NCBI GenBank assembly: GCA_020852715.1
Contig: JADZAE010000047.1
Span: 1 to 64,000 of the forward strand
Direction of reading: 5' to 3'
DNA from: Deltaproteobacteria bacterium
GTDB lineage: Bacteria; Bdellovibrionota_C; UBA2361; SZUA-149; JADZAE01
DNA length: 64,000 nucleotides
Part shown: piece after piece, positions 25,223 through 37,955 of the stretch
Position numbering within the stretch: position 1 is the first letter of the stretch
How the letters are laid out: the number at the start of each line of letters is the position of its first letter
Made by a program: the position numbers and the translations under genes
Notes under the pieces: model-generated
Seen by the model: only the letters and a program-made list of their open reading frames with translations
Databases searched by the model: none
Told to the model about the DNA's origin: nothing

Positions 25223-26647
25223 ATGGCTGTTGTCTCAAATGAAAATATTGGCGCTGGTGAGGTTGATCTTAATAGTCTTTGGATTAAGAGCACCGAAATA
25301 TTACGTGGTCGTTTAGATCCACAAATATTCACTGCCTGGATCAAGCCGTTGAGTTTATCTAAGTCTATTGATGCGCAGGGACAATTACGAAACCGCGAAT
25401 TCGGATCTTTTGAACTGGTAGCCCCGAATAAGTTTTGTCGCGATCATATTACAAAACATTATACAGATATCATCTCTTCGGCCTTAAGCGATGTGATTGG
25501 CTCTAACGATGTGAAAGTCTCTGTTAAAAGCCTCGATTTGGAGAATAAACCACGTGTTTCCAGCACTCCGGTTCGTCCTGCGATAGAAAAAAGGCAGGTT
25601 GTCCGAGCAACAAAGACTGAAAAACAGCTATGTGTGGAGTGTAATCTTAACCCCAATTATAACTTTTCCAATTTTGTTGTTGGTTCTTGTAATCAATTTG
25701 CCCACGCTGTCAGCTTAAAAGTTTCTGAACAACCTGGCGCTATTTATAACCCCTTGTTTGTTTATGGTGGTGTCGGACTGGGAAAGACGCACTTAGTTAA
25801 TGCCATCGGTAATTCTGCACGCCGACGTGGTAAAAAAGTTCTATTAGTTACCTCGGAATATTTTGTGAACGAGCTTATTCATTCTGTTCGTAACAACAAG
25901 ATGCCTGAGTTTAAGAGTAAGTTTCGCACACTTGATGTTTTAATCATCGATGATATTCAATTCATTATCGGTAAAGAAAGAACTCAGGAAGAGTTTTTTC
26001 ATACATTCAACGATCTTCACCAAAAGCATAAACAGATTGTTATTACCGCCGACAAGCTTCCACAAGAAATGGTCGGTATAGAAGAAAGGTTAAAAAGTCG
26101 CTTTAGCTCCGGTTTGTCTGTTGATTTACAGACTCCCGATTTTGAGACGCGCGTAGCGATTCTTTCTAAAAAAGCTGAGTTGTCCGGAATAGAGCTAACC
26201 AACAATGTCGCTCAGTTTTTAGCTGATAGAATCGACACTAACGTAAGAGAGCTAGAAGGTGCTTTAAATAGGATTCAGGAAATTAGCGCGCAAAGCTCTT
26301 CGCCTATTACCTTAGAACTTGCTGAATCAGCTTTAAGGATGTTTGCCAAGCAAGACCGCAAAACGTTCACTACAGATCAAATTCAGCAGGCTGTAGCCGC
26401 TTTTTATCGTGTTAGCGCCAATGATTTATTAGGCAAACGACGCACAACTAATATTGCCAGCGCTCGACATATAGCTATGTATTTATGTCGTATTCTAACT
26501 AATAAATCCTATCCTGAAATAGGAGCTTTATTTGGTGGCCGAGATCATTCAACTGTTATCCATGCTTGTAAGACAGTTGAAGATAGGATCAAAGAAGAGC
26601 CTAATATTAAAGGCGATTTAGATACTATCAAATCAAAAGTTCTCTAA
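25223..26647 (+). CDS. dnaA: Chromosomal replication initiator DnaA
   Basis: DnaA binds oriC, forms an ATP-dependent filament and melts DNA. The 474-residue protein has domain I (about 1-90), a linker, and an AAA+ domain with Walker A GGVGLGKTHL (182-191) and Walker B LIIDDIQF. Domain IV has RTTNIASARHIAMYLCR and the box-recognition motif GGRDHSTVIHACKT. Start is ATG with AGGGG upstream. It is followed by the origin and dnaN in the classic order. Confidence 0.98.
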   Translation: MAVVSNENIGAGEVDLNSLWIKSTEILRGRLDPQIFTAWIKPLSLSKSIDAQGQLRNREFGSFELVAPNKFCRDHITKHYTDIISSALSDVIGSNDVKVSVKSLDLENKPRVSSTPVRPAIEKRQVVRATKTEKQLCVECNLNPNYNFSNFVVGSCNQFAHAVSLKVSEQPGAIYNPLFVYGGVGLGKTHLVNAIGNSARRRGKKVLLVTSEYFVNELIHSVRNNKMPEFKSKFRTLDVLIIDDIQFIIGKERTQEEFFHTFNDLHQKHKQIVITADKLPQEMVGIEERLKSRFSSGLSVDLQTPDFETRVAILSKKAELSGIELTNNVAQFLADRIDTNVRELEGALNRIQEISAQSSSPITLELAESALRMFAKQDRKTFTTDQIQQAVAAFYRVSANDLLGKRRTTNIASARHIAMYLCRILTNKSYPEIGALFGGRDHSTVIHACKTVEDRIKEEPNIKGDLDTIKSKVL

Positions 26648-27049
26648 TTGATCTGTTGATAACCTGTTAATAACCTAAACTAGGTTTTATTAATGGTATA
26701 TATCCCTTTGTTTTTTAAATATATTTTAAGCGAGTAATTTAATAATCTTACTAATTAAGCCTTTTGTCTTGTTGATAACTTGTTATTAACTTTGTTGATA
26801 ACCTGTTGGTTAATTGCTCTTTTTGTGAATAACAAAATATCTTTTCTATCTTATCAACCTTTATCAACTTTCAATTAACCTTTTATACTATTTTAATTCA
26901 CAACTTATTTTCCCCAAATCAATTTACTTTTCGCCTCTTTAGTGTTGTTATTCCAGTTATAAACAGTCTTACTACTATAACTACTATTTATTAAATTATA
27001 TTAATAATAATATTTATTCTTTCTGTTAATTTCTAAGGGAGTACTTACA
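26648..27049. other. Replication origin oriC with DnaA boxes and unwinding region
   Basis: The 402-base AT-rich gap between dnaA and dnaN holds clustered DnaA-type boxes. TGTTGATAA (reverse TTATCAACA) occurs at 26654-26662, 26770-26778 and 26793-26801. TGTTAATAA is at 26665 and TGTTATTAA at 26781. TGTGAATAA (TTATTCACA) is at 26824-26832, and TTATCAACC/T at 26851 and 26861. TTATAAACA at 26957-26965 precedes TACTACTATAACTACTATT, a DnaA-trio-like tract (from 26970). Then comes a pure A/T stretch (26986-27018) suited to unwinding. Confidence 0.85.
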
Positions 27050-28177
27050 ATGAATTTTAGCGTTAAGAAAAAATCGATAGTTGAGTTTTTAAATCTAGCT
27101 AGTTCCATTGTAGAGAAAAGAAATACAATGCCAATTTTAGCGAATGTTAAAATTAGCGTTGAAGATAAAACTCTAACCATGATGGCCACAAATCTAGATA
27201 TCAGCGTTTATTCCGAGATTGAGGCTAATGTTGTCATTCCTGGTGAAATAACAGCCAATGCTAAAAATCTCGCAGAAATAGTAAATGAATTACCGGGAGA
27301 GGTTATTAATTTCAGTATCAGTAAAGGGCAAAGAATAGATATTGAAAGCGGTAATTCTACTTTCAAAATAAATGGTTTGTCAGCAATTGAATATCCTAAG
27401 ATTCAAGGAGTTGATTTAAAGAATCCTGTATCGGTAGAAGCCAGAAAGATCTCAGAAATGCTGGAAAAAGTATCGTTCGCTGTTTCTCAAGAAGAAACAA
27501 GATATAACATAAATGGTGTTTATGTAGAAACGATTGAACAAAAGATAGTAAAAGATAAAAAGGGTATTAGATTTGTAGCAACTGATGGTCACCGTTTGGC
27601 TGTAATTGACAGACCGGCTGAAGGGTTGGCTTTTTCCAAGAATGTGATTTTACCAAGAAAGGGAACAAGTGAAATTAGAAAGCTTGTAGAAAATAATACG
27701 GGCGTCGCCTATGTTTCGGTTAATAATTCATTTTTTATTATCCGTAGTGGAGGTATTACTTTAGGCCTGCGTTTAATAGATGGTGAATATCCAAATTATA
27801 GCAAGGTCATTCCTAGTGAAATAAGCACAGAATTTACAACAAATAAATCAGAGCTTTTGGCTGCTGTAAAAAGAGTATCTTTGGTTACCACAGACCAATG
27901 TCGTGCCCTCTGTTTTGACTTGAATAATAATAATTTACGTATTTATTCATCAAGTCCTGAGTTTGGAGAAGCAGATGAGCAGCTAACCGTAAAACAAAGC
28001 GGTAAAGATGTACGTATTGGTTTTAGCGCTCGCTATATTACTGAGCTTTTGACGGCAATGTCTGGAAGTGAAATGGTAACAGTAAAGTTGAACGGCGAAA
28101 ATGGTCCGGGATTATTTTTAAGCGACAACGATGAATATTATAAATGCGTTGTTATGCCCATGCGTTTTGATTTCTAA
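27050..28177 (+). CDS. dnaN: DNA polymerase III beta sliding clamp
   Basis: DnaN forms the ring that tethers DNA polymerase III. The 375-residue protein has the three clamp domains. Recognisable parts are MNFSVKKKSIVEFLNLASSIV, NTMPILANVKI, ATDGHRLAVIDRP, LRLIDGEYPNYSKVIP, and the terminal YKCVVMPMRF. The start follows a GGGAG site after the origin. It is followed by recF after 14 bases, so the two are probably cotranscribed. Confidence 0.98.
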   Translation: MNFSVKKKSIVEFLNLASSIVEKRNTMPILANVKISVEDKTLTMMATNLDISVYSEIEANVVIPGEITANAKNLAEIVNELPGEVINFSISKGQRIDIESGNSTFKINGLSAIEYPKIQGVDLKNPVSVEARKISEMLEKVSFAVSQEETRYNINGVYVETIEQKIVKDKKGIRFVATDGHRLAVIDRPAEGLAFSKNVILPRKGTSEIRKLVENNTGVAYVSVNNSFFIIRSGGITLGLRLIDGEYPNYSKVIPSEISTEFTTNKSELLAAVKRVSLVTTDQCRALCFDLNNNNLRIYSSSPEFGEADEQLTVKQSGKDVRIGFSARYITELLTAMSGSEMVTVKLNGENGPGLFLSDNDEYYKCVVMPMRFDF

Positions 28178-28191
28178 TTGGTCTAAGAAAA

Positions 28192-29358
28192 TTGTTTGTT
28201 AAAGAAATAGAATTAAATAATTTTAGACTATTAGAAAATACGAAGCTGTCCTTTTCTAAAAAGATTACTATTCTCTATGGTCTCAATGGCCAAGGCAAGA
28301 CCAGTTTCTTGGAAGCAATATATTTACTTAGTCATGCTAAGTCATTTCGAACGGCGAAAACAAAAGACTTACTAAGCTGGCGCTTAGGCACAGAGCAGGA
28401 TGTAGCACTGAAAATTGGTGGTCGGATAGAAACTCAAGATGGGGATAAACTATTAAGTTTCTCGCTTCATAATGGCCAGAAAGTTTTATCGATAAACAAT
28501 AATAACGTTCAACGTTTCGCGGATTTTTACGGTCAGCTAGCCATTGTTGCGATTACACCGGATGACGAAGAAATAATTACAGGTCAAGCTGCGACTAGAA
28601 GAAAGTTCATTGATCAGCTAATAGCAAGCGTATCCCCGGTTTATATTGATAATTTACTAAGCTATCAAAGAGCGGTTAAGAATAAGAATGCGCTACTGCG
28701 TTCTTATAAATCTCTTAGTTTAGGAGAGCAGGAAGAATTTAAAAAACAAATATTGGTCTGGAACTCCTCAATAATAGAACACGGTTTAATTATAGCAAAA
28801 CTAAGAAGACATTACGTCGAGCGGTTAAAGCCGCACTTTCAGCGATATCATAATTTTCTCATTCAAGGCGAGATTATCGAAAAAACCGAAATAGAATACG
28901 AGAGCCGTTTTATAAAAGAAGGTGAATTATTATCAATTAAAGACTTAGAGCAATCTTTTGATAAATATTACCTTAGGGAAATTAAGCTACAAAGTTCTTT
29001 AATGGGTGTTCATCGTGATGACCTGAACTTTGTTATCAATTGCGGAAACGGAGACAATATTGCCCGCACAGCAGCCTCTAAAGGTCAGGTAAAAACATTT
29101 ATCTTAGCTCTTAAACTAGCTTGCTGTGAGATTATTAAGGAAGAAAACCAAAACAAAGAACCACCGATTTTGTTATTAGATGATATTGAGTCGGAACTGG
29201 ACGAGCAAAGAAAGGCCTCTTTTTTCACATTATTTAGTGATTTAAGCAGTCAGATTTTTATTGCTACGACCAGTAAAACCCCCTTCTTAAATGGTATTTC
29301 TGAGGCCTTAGAAATGAACGTTTATCAAGGCAAAATAACTCATCAAAATAATTTATAA
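28192..29358 (+). CDS. recF: DNA replication and repair protein RecF
   Basis: RecF is an SMC-like ATPase that loads RecA at gaps. Walker A is GLNGQGKTS (30-38), close to the N-terminal VKEIELNNFRLLEN. The signature region is TAASKGQVKTFILALKLA and Walker B is ILLLDDIESELDEQR. The start codon is TTG at 28192; no ATG fits the conserved N-terminus. Length (388) is slightly above typical. It lies between dnaN and gyrB as in many genomes. Confidence 0.95.
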   Translation: MFVKEIELNNFRLLENTKLSFSKKITILYGLNGQGKTSFLEAIYLLSHAKSFRTAKTKDLLSWRLGTEQDVALKIGGRIETQDGDKLLSFSLHNGQKVLSINNNNVQRFADFYGQLAIVAITPDDEEIITGQAATRRKFIDQLIASVSPVYIDNLLSYQRAVKNKNALLRSYKSLSLGEQEEFKKQILVWNSSIIEHGLIIAKLRRHYVERLKPHFQRYHNFLIQGEIIEKTEIEYESRFIKEGELLSIKDLEQSFDKYYLREIKLQSSLMGVHRDDLNFVINCGNGDNIARTAASKGQVKTFILALKLACCEIIKEENQNKEPPILLLDDIESELDEQRKASFFTLFSDLSSQIFIATTSKTPFLNGISEALEMNVYQGKITHQNNL

Positions 29359-29385
29359 CTTATTGATATTACTACCGAAAGAAGC

Positions 29386-31951
<2,566 letters not shown>

Positions 31952-31966
31952 TTTTTGGGTTTAATA

Positions 31967-34510
31967 ATGGATTCCACAAATATAATACCAGTCAATATTG
32001 AAGATGAGATGCGTGGTTCTTACATGGACTACGCGATGAGCGTAATCATTGGCCGCGCCCTTCCGGACATCAGAGACGGTTTGAAGCCTGTGCATCGGCG
32101 CATTTTGTTCGCTATGCTTAGCGAAGGGTTATTGCCCAACAAAAAATACTCCAAGTGCGCCGGTGTTGTTGGTGAAGTTCTTAAGCACCTTCACCCGCAT
32201 GGTGATATGGCTGTTTATGATGCCTTAGCGCGTATGGCGCAGAGCTGGAACCTTCGTTATCCGCTGATTGATGGTCAGGGAAATTTTGGCTCAATTGATG
32301 GCGATTCGGCGGCAGCTTATCGTTATACAGAATGTAAAATGCGCCCAATTTCCGAAGCTATGCTTGCCGATATCGACAAGAGAACTGTCGATTTTATGCC
32401 AAATTTTGATGAGTCGATGGAAGAGCCGGTTGTCCTGCCCGCCCGAATTCCTAATCTGTTAGTGAACGGGACTGAAGGTATTGCTGTAGGTATGGCTTCC
32501 AGAATACCCCCCCACAACCTTTCTGAAGTGATTAAAGGCACAATTCGTCTGATTGAGGAACCAGATTGTTCGGTTGAAGATTTAATGGAATGCATTCCGG
32601 CGCCGGATTTTCCTACCGGGGGCATAATTTATGGTTCAGCTCCGCTCAGACATGTTTATGAAAAGGGGAGAGGGTTAATAAAAATCCGGGCCAAGGTTCA
32701 CTTTGAAGCGATTAAGGGGGCAAAACGTGAAGGTGAAGCGATTATTATCGATGAAGTGCCTTATCAGACAAACAAGGCTAAACTAGTCGAGAAAATAGCT
32801 GAACTAGTTAATGAAAAGCGTATCGAAGGGATTTCTAAGCTTCGCGATGAATCTGATCGTACAGGCATGCGTGTGGTCATCGAGATTAAGCGCGATGCTG
32901 TTGGCGAGGTTGTGCTTAATCAGCTGTTCAAGCTGACTCCAATGGAGAGAACTTTTGGTATTATTATGCTCTCCATCGTCGAAGGTCAGCCGCGAATACT
33001 TGGGCTTAAAGATATTTTACAAAAATTTGTTGAGCATAGACGTGAAGTCGTTGTTCGCCGCAGCCAATATGAGTTGGATAAAGCTAAAGCTAGACAACAT
33101 ATCGTCGAAGGGCTGCGTATTGCTCTTAACAATATTGACGAAGTCGTTGAACTGATAAAAAAATCGGAGTCAACCGCAGCCGCTAAATTGGCCTTACAAG
33201 ATAAATTTAGCCTTTCAGAAACACAGGCACAGCATATTTTAGATATGCCGTTAAAGCGTTTAACGGGCTTAGAAAGAAAAGCGCTCGAAGATGAATATCT
33301 AGAATTAAATAAGCTCATCAGTGAATTGACTGAAATTCTAGGAAGCTCGGCGCGAGTGGATCAGATTGTCATTGCCGAGCTTAGAGAAGTAGACGAGCAG
33401 TATGGTGATAAGCGTCGCACAGAAATTGAGCCCGACGGCGAAGATATCGATTTTGAAGATATGATTGCCGAAGAAGATATGGCGGTTACTATTAGCCATC
33501 GTGGTTATATTAAGCGCTGTTCACCATCGGTCTTTAAAGCGCAGCGACGTGGCGGCAAAGGTATTCAAGGGGCGAAGAAGCTAGGCGAGGAGGATGATGA
33601 TTTTATTGCTGATATGTTTGTCGCTTCCACTCATGCGCATCTCTTGGTGCTTACCTCACAGGGTAAATTGCACTGGCTGAAAGTCTATCAGCTACCTGAG
33701 ATGAATAGAACAGCACGAGGCCGAGCAATTATTAATATGCTCAAGCTCGATGAAAGCGAGAAAATCTCAGCTGTTCTGCCGGTCAGGGAGTTTGAGGAAG
33801 GTAAGTATGTGATTTTCGCCACCAAGAAGGGATTAATTAAACGCGTCGATTTGATGGCTTTCTCCAATATTCGCCAAGGTGGGCTCAAGGCCATTAGTCT
33901 TAACGATGGCGATGAGTTGGTTGCGGTTAGATTAACGGATGGTTGTAAAGATTGTGTCGTTTCTTCTAAGGGCGGCATGGCTATTCGTTTTGATGAAAAC
34001 GAAATTAGAGAAGTAGGTCGCGTGGCTCGCGGCGTACGTTCGATAAGCTTAGACGAAGGCGATGAAGTGGTCAGCTTTGTTGTGCTCGATAAGAGCTGGG
34101 ATGGACAAATGGTGGAGGATATGACGCTATTTACTGTTTGCGCCAACGGTTATGGAAAGAGAACAGCGGTAGATGAGTATCGTGTTCAGGGCCGCGGTGG
34201 TAAAGGTGTGATCGACATCAAAACCGAAGGGCGCAACGGGCCGGTTATCGGCACACTGCGTGTTTACCCCAAAAACGATGTTATGATTATCACTAATAGT
34301 GGTAAAGTGATTCGCATACCGGTAGGTAGCGTTTCTGTAATTGGACGTAATACTATGGGTGTTCGCTTGATTAATTTGGAAGAAAACGAAAATGTTGCTG
34401 CTGTTGCGCGTTTAGTTGAGGCCGAAGATACTACTGATGTAGATGAAAATGGTCGCGAAACCGAAGAGGGTCTAGTTGATATTGAGATATCCGAAGATGC
34501 AAAACACTAA
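31967..34510 (+). CDS. gyrA: DNA gyrase subunit A
   Basis: GyrA breaks and rejoins DNA. I start at ATG 31967 (MDSTNIIPVNIEDEM), giving 847 residues; a TTG four codons earlier is less likely. The active Tyr120 lies in AAAYRYTE. The quinolone region reads HPHGDMAVYDALARM: Met81 replaces the usual Ser (E. coli 83), while the Asp equal to 87 is kept. The C-terminal beta-pinwheel has the GyrA box QRRGGKGIQGAK (about 33541). The gene overlaps gpsA by 14 bases. Confidence 0.97.
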   Translation: MDSTNIIPVNIEDEMRGSYMDYAMSVIIGRALPDIRDGLKPVHRRILFAMLSEGLLPNKKYSKCAGVVGEVLKHLHPHGDMAVYDALARMAQSWNLRYPLIDGQGNFGSIDGDSAAAYRYTECKMRPISEAMLADIDKRTVDFMPNFDESMEEPVVLPARIPNLLVNGTEGIAVGMASRIPPHNLSEVIKGTIRLIEEPDCSVEDLMECIPAPDFPTGGIIYGSAPLRHVYEKGRGLIKIRAKVHFEAIKGAKREGEAIIIDEVPYQTNKAKLVEKIAELVNEKRIEGISKLRDESDRTGMRVVIEIKRDAVGEVVLNQLFKLTPMERTFGIIMLSIVEGQPRILGLKDILQKFVEHRREVVVRRSQYELDKAKARQHIVEGLRIALNNIDEVVELIKKSESTAAAKLALQDKFSLSETQAQHILDMPLKRLTGLERKALEDEYLELNKLISELTEILGSSARVDQIVIAELREVDEQYGDKRRTEIEPDGEDIDFEDMIAEEDMAVTISHRGYIKRCSPSVFKAQRRGGKGIQGAKKLGEEDDDFIADMFVASTHAHLLVLTSQGKLHWLKVYQLPEMNRTARGRAIINMLKLDESEKISAVLPVREFEEGKYVIFATKKGLIKRVDLMAFSNIRQGGLKAISLNDGDELVAVRLTDGCKDCVVSSKGGMAIRFDENEIREVGRVARGVRSISLDEGDEVVSFVVLDKSWDGQMVEDMTLFTVCANGYGKRTAVDEYRVQGRGGKGVIDIKTEGRNGPVIGTLRVYPKNDVMIITNSGKVIRIPVGSVSVIGRNTMGVRLINLEENENVAAVARLVEAEDTTDVDENGRETEEGLVDIEISEDAKH

Positions 34511-35498
34511 GGTAACAGTTCTAGGAGCTGGCAGCTGGGGAACGGCACTAGCTAACCATTTAAGTCATGTCGGGCATGAAGTTACTATTTGGAGTCCCGA
34601 GCTTGATGTTTTGTCGCAGATTGAGGCCGAGCAGAAAAATGATAAATATTTCCCCGGCCTGATATTAAAAAAGATGACTGTCGAGAGAGACATTGAGCGT
34701 TCACTTGCTCAAGCTCAGTTGATAGTTGTATCCGTGCCTTCTTTTGCTTATCGAGAGGTAAGCGAGCATCTTAAAAAGGTCAAAGACAGGGAAGCCCTGA
34801 TTGTTTCCACGGGTAAGGGACTAGAAGAAGAAAGCTTGTCGCGCCTAACTGAAGTCATACAGCATGAGCTGAGTGGCTATCAGCGGGTGGTTGCTTTATC
34901 TGGGCCAAGTTTTGCCTTGGAAGTACTAAAAGGTTTGCCAACGGCTGTAGTTATTGCAGCCGCTGATTTAGAGATTGCCAAAGAGGCCGCTACTTATTTT
35001 CATCATGACTATTTTCGTGTTTACCCATCAATCGACATTATCGGCGTTGAAATCGGTGGAGCAATCAAGAATATTATAGCGCTTGCGGTTGGTGTGGTTG
35101 ATGGAGCCGGTATGGGTAATAATGCCCGGGCGGCGCTAGTGACCAGAGGGTTAGCAGAAATTCAGCGACTAGTTGTCGCTATGGGCGGCGATAAATTGAC
35201 AATAGTGGGGCTAAGTGGTCTTGGTGATCTATTATTAACATCTACTGGAGATCTTAGTCGTAATCGTCGAGCCGGGTTAGCCTTGGGACAAGGCGAAAAG
35301 CTTAGTGATGTTTTAACAAAAATTGGTCAAGTGGTGGAAGGCGTACAAACAGCACCGAAAGCAAAAAGGCTTGCAGAGAAATATGGCGTAATTATGCCCA
35401 TAGTTGATGAGATGAATAAGCTTTTAAAAGGGGAGACTACCGCCAAAGAATCAATTGCCACACTGCTGGCTCGGGCTCCTAATGTAGAGTTTCGTTAA
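34497..35498 (+). CDS. gpsA: Glycerol-3-phosphate dehydrogenase (NAD(P)+)
   Basis: GpsA reduces dihydroxyacetone phosphate to sn-glycerol-3-phosphate for phospholipid synthesis. The NAD motif VTVLGAGSWGTALANHL is at the very N-terminus. LSGPSFALEVLKGLPTAVV and the catalytic Lys in GGAIKNIIALAVGVVDG follow, then RAALVTRGLAEI and LSGLGDLLLT. I chose ATG 34497, which makes 333 residues and a 14-base overlap with gyrA; an upstream frame adds seven residues without family support. A long hairpin follows. Confidence 0.96.
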   Translation: MQNTKVTVLGAGSWGTALANHLSHVGHEVTIWSPELDVLSQIEAEQKNDKYFPGLILKKMTVERDIERSLAQAQLIVVSVPSFAYREVSEHLKKVKDREALIVSTGKGLEEESLSRLTEVIQHELSGYQRVVALSGPSFALEVLKGLPTAVVIAAADLEIAKEAATYFHHDYFRVYPSIDIIGVEIGGAIKNIIALAVGVVDGAGMGNNARAALVTRGLAEIQRLVVAMGGDKLTIVGLSGLGDLLLTSTGDLSRNRRAGLALGQGEKLSDVLTKIGQVVEGVQTAPKAKRLAEKYGVIMPIVDEMNKLLKGETTAKESIATLLARAPNVEFR

Positions 35499-35583
35499 GC
35501 CTAAAAAAATAAAAAATCGCACCTACCCGTTGGTGATTTTCGAAATTCAAGGTAAGTAAGCGCGATTTTTTATTTTTTTAGGC
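35499..35583 (+). terminator. Perfect 22-bp inverted repeat terminator after gpsA
   Basis: The arms 35499-35520 and 35562-35583 are exact reverse complements: GCCTAAAAAAATA... and ...TATTTTTTTAGGC, with inner GCGATT. The 41-base loop can pair further (ACCTACC with GGTAAGT; GATTT with AAATT). The outer part has the CCTAAAAAAAT ends of the repeat family. It is symmetric, so it could stop transcription from both sides. Confidence 0.75.
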
Positions 35584-35614
35584 CTACCCAAAGAGATTGA
35601 CTGAGTATTTTAGG
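35583..35614 (+). repeat. CCTA...TTTTAGG element, 32-base copy
   Basis: It directly abuts the preceding hairpin. It shares AAGAGATTGACTGAG and TTTTAGG with the copy at 19797-19821. It lies just upstream of proS. Confidence 0.6.
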
Positions 35615-35639
35615 TTAAGCAACAAATAAAGAAAGAATC

Positions 35640-37193
35640 ATGGCAAACGCACAAAAACAAAACGAGCAGCAGGAAAGTATTACCGCTAGAGCCGCTAATT
35701 ATGGCCAGTGGTATTTGGATGTTATCCGCCGGGCAGATTTAGCTGATCATTCATCGGTCAGAGGTTGTATGGTTATTAAACCACATGGCTATGCAATTTG
35801 GGAAAAGCTACAAAGAGAATTAGATGATCGCTTTAAGGCCACAGGTCATGTCAATGCTTACTTTCCTTTATTTATACCGCTATCTTTTTTAAGCAAAGAA
35901 GAACAACATGCTGCCGGTTTTGCTAAGGAGTGTGCTGTTGTTACTCACCACCGCTTGGTATCTAAGGACGGCAAGGTAGTAGTCGATCCGGAATCACAAT
36001 TAGAAGAGCCGCTCATTGTTCGTCCGACCAGTGAAACTATCATTTGGGCCCAGTATAAAAATTGGATTCAGAGTTACCGAGATTTGCCTATTTTAATTAA
36101 CCAGTGGGCTAATGTTGTTCGCTGGGAGATGCGCACCCGTTTATTTTTAAGAACAGCGGAATTTTTATGGCAGGAAGGTCATACCGCTCATGCCACCGAA
36201 GAAGAGGCACGGGAAGAAGTAGTGCGCATGCTGGATGTTTACGCGGATGTGGCGGAAAACGTCATGGCAGTGCCGGTAATTAAGGGAGCAAAGACACCCG
36301 GCGAGCGTTTTGCCGGTGCCGTAGATACTCTTTGCATTGAAGGCATGATGCAAGACGGAAAGGCCCTGCAAATGGGCACCAGCCATTATTTAGGCCAAAA
36401 CTTTGCCAAGGCCCAAGACGTTCAATTTTTAAATAGCAAGGGTGAGTTGGAGTATGTTCATGCTACCAGTTGGGGCGTTTCGACACGTTTGATCGGTGCT
36501 TTGATTATGACACATTCCGACGATGTCGGTATGATTTTGCCGCCCCGTTTAGCCCCGATTCATGTCGTGGTTGTGCCTATTTACAAAACCGAAGAAGAAC
36601 AAAAGAAAACGATTGCCGAAGCTCACACTCTGGCGGCTGAATTAAAATCGGCAGGTATCGTAGTTAAAGTAGATGACCGTGAAGGAATTATGCCCGGAGC
36701 TAAATTCTATGAATGGGAAGGCAAAGGAGTGCCCCTGCGCATTGAAATCGGTCCAAAAGATATAGAGAAAAATAGCCTCTGCTTAGTGCGGCGCTTTGTT
36801 ATCGAGAAAGAAGGAGAGTCCGAGCAAGACTTAAGAAAGAGAAGGAAAAGTTTTATTCCGCGGGCAGAAGGAGTAACGACTGTCAAATCTCTTCTGGAGA
36901 CAATGCAGAGCGAGCTATTAGAGCGGGCAAGAATTATGAGCCGTGCCCGAACTAAGGTAATTGACACTTTAGAAGATTTCGAAAAGTTTTTTACTCAGGA
37001 AAACGGTGGCTTTGCTTGGGTGCATTGGGCCGGAAATTCGGATGGCGAAGATCAGATGGCTAAACGCTTTGAAACAAGCATTCGTTGCCTACCATTTCCT
37101 GACCAGATTATTCCTGAGGCTAGAGGCGAAGGGAAATGTATTTTGACCGGTAAGCCTTCTAAGCAGCGAGTTGTCATGGCTAAAGCTTACTAA
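35640..37193 (+). CDS. proS: Prolyl-tRNA synthetase, archaeal/eukaryotic type
   Basis: ProS charges tRNA-Pro with proline. The 517-residue protein is the short class IIa form without the bacterial insertion editing domain. It shows [17 protein letters not shown], the motif 2 region [38 protein letters not shown], and [19 protein letters not shown]. The protein ends in Ala-Tyr like archaeal and eukaryotic enzymes. This type occurs in scattered bacteria. It is a single gene, convergent with tatC. Confidence 0.95.
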   Translation: MANAQKQNEQQESITARAANYGQWYLDVIRRADLADHSSVRGCMVIKPHGYAIWEKLQRELDDRFKATGHVNAYFPLFIPLSFLSKEEQHAAGFAKECAVVTHHRLVSKDGKVVVDPESQLEEPLIVRPTSETIIWAQYKNWIQSYRDLPILINQWANVVRWEMRTRLFLRTAEFLWQEGHTAHATEEEAREEVVRMLDVYADVAENVMAVPVIKGAKTPGERFAGAVDTLCIEGMMQDGKALQMGTSHYLGQNFAKAQDVQFLNSKGELEYVHATSWGVSTRLIGALIMTHSDDVGMILPPRLAPIHVVVVPIYKTEEEQKKTIAEAHTLAAELKSAGIVVKVDDREGIMPGAKFYEWEGKGVPLRIEIGPKDIEKNSLCLVRRFVIEKEGESEQDLRKRRKSFIPRAEGVTTVKSLLETMQSELLERARIMSRARTKVIDTLEDFEKFFTQENGGFAWVHWAGNSDGEDQMAKRFETSIRCLPFPDQIIPEARGEGKCILTGKPSKQRVVMAKAY

Positions 37194-37226
37194 TCTAAAT
37201 GTATTATATTGCACGCGAGAAGGAAG

Positions 37227-37946
37227 TTACGCTCTTTTGAACAATAGCGGTGCGAACATTAGAATATTACCTAGCTCAAAAAGGCCAATAAGAAGTATCC
37301 ATACAACTAACATACTAGCCACATCAGCCGGAGTAATGATAGCGGCAAATATAGCCAGACATAAGTAAACATAACGCCGTGATTTTGAAACAGCGTCTTT
37401 GGATATTATGTTTAGAATTGCCAAAATGGGTAAAATTAAAGGAATTTCACACATCAGCCCAACAATGAGTATTATTTGGCAGCTAAGTAACAAATAATCC
37501 CTTATACTAATCATAGCTTCCACATCTGAAGCCCCCATTGCCATAAAAAATTTTAGGCACAGTGGAATCAGAATAAAGTAAGCTAAAACAGCTCCTAGAT
37601 AAAAAAATAGACCGCCAGCTATGAAAAAAGGTTTAAGTACGGATAACTCTTTAGGATAAAGAGCGGGTTTAATAAAAAACCAAATTTGCAATAGTATATA
37701 AGGACAAACCATGAATAAAGATACCCAAGCTGACACTTGGAACATGGTTATTACTTTATCCAAAACGTTTAAATAAACGATATGACCACTAGGTTCCAAC
37801 GCGAACCTAAGTGGTATCATTAAGAGGTTAATAAGTTCATCTGAAAAATAGGTAACAACAACAAAAACTACCATTAACAGGATAACAATACGAATTAGCC
37901 GATATCTAAGCTCTCCTAAATGACCAACAAAGTTCATCTGTTGCAT
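37227..37946 (-). CDS. tatC: Sec-independent translocase TatC
   Basis: TatC is the receptor for twin-arginine signal peptides in the inner membrane. The 239-residue protein has six membrane segments. Signatures are FVGHLGELRYRLIRI at the N-terminus, the conserved loop IKPALYPKELSVLKPF with the Glu that contacts the signal, and a later LIVGLMCEIPLILP. It is the last gene of the tatB-tatA-tatC operon, 9 bases after tatA. Confidence 0.95.
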   Translation of the reverse strand: MQQMNFVGHLGELRYRLIRIVILLMVVFVVVTYFSDELINLLMIPLRFALEPSGHIVYLNVLDKVITMFQVSAWVSLFMVCPYILLQIWFFIKPALYPKELSVLKPFFIAGGLFFYLGAVLAYFILIPLCLKFFMAMGASDVEAMISIRDYLLLSCQIILIVGLMCEIPLILPILAILNIISKDAVSKSRRYVYLCLAIFAAIITPADVASMLVVWILLIGLFELGNILMFAPLLFKRA

Positions 37947-37955
37947 GGATCTTCT

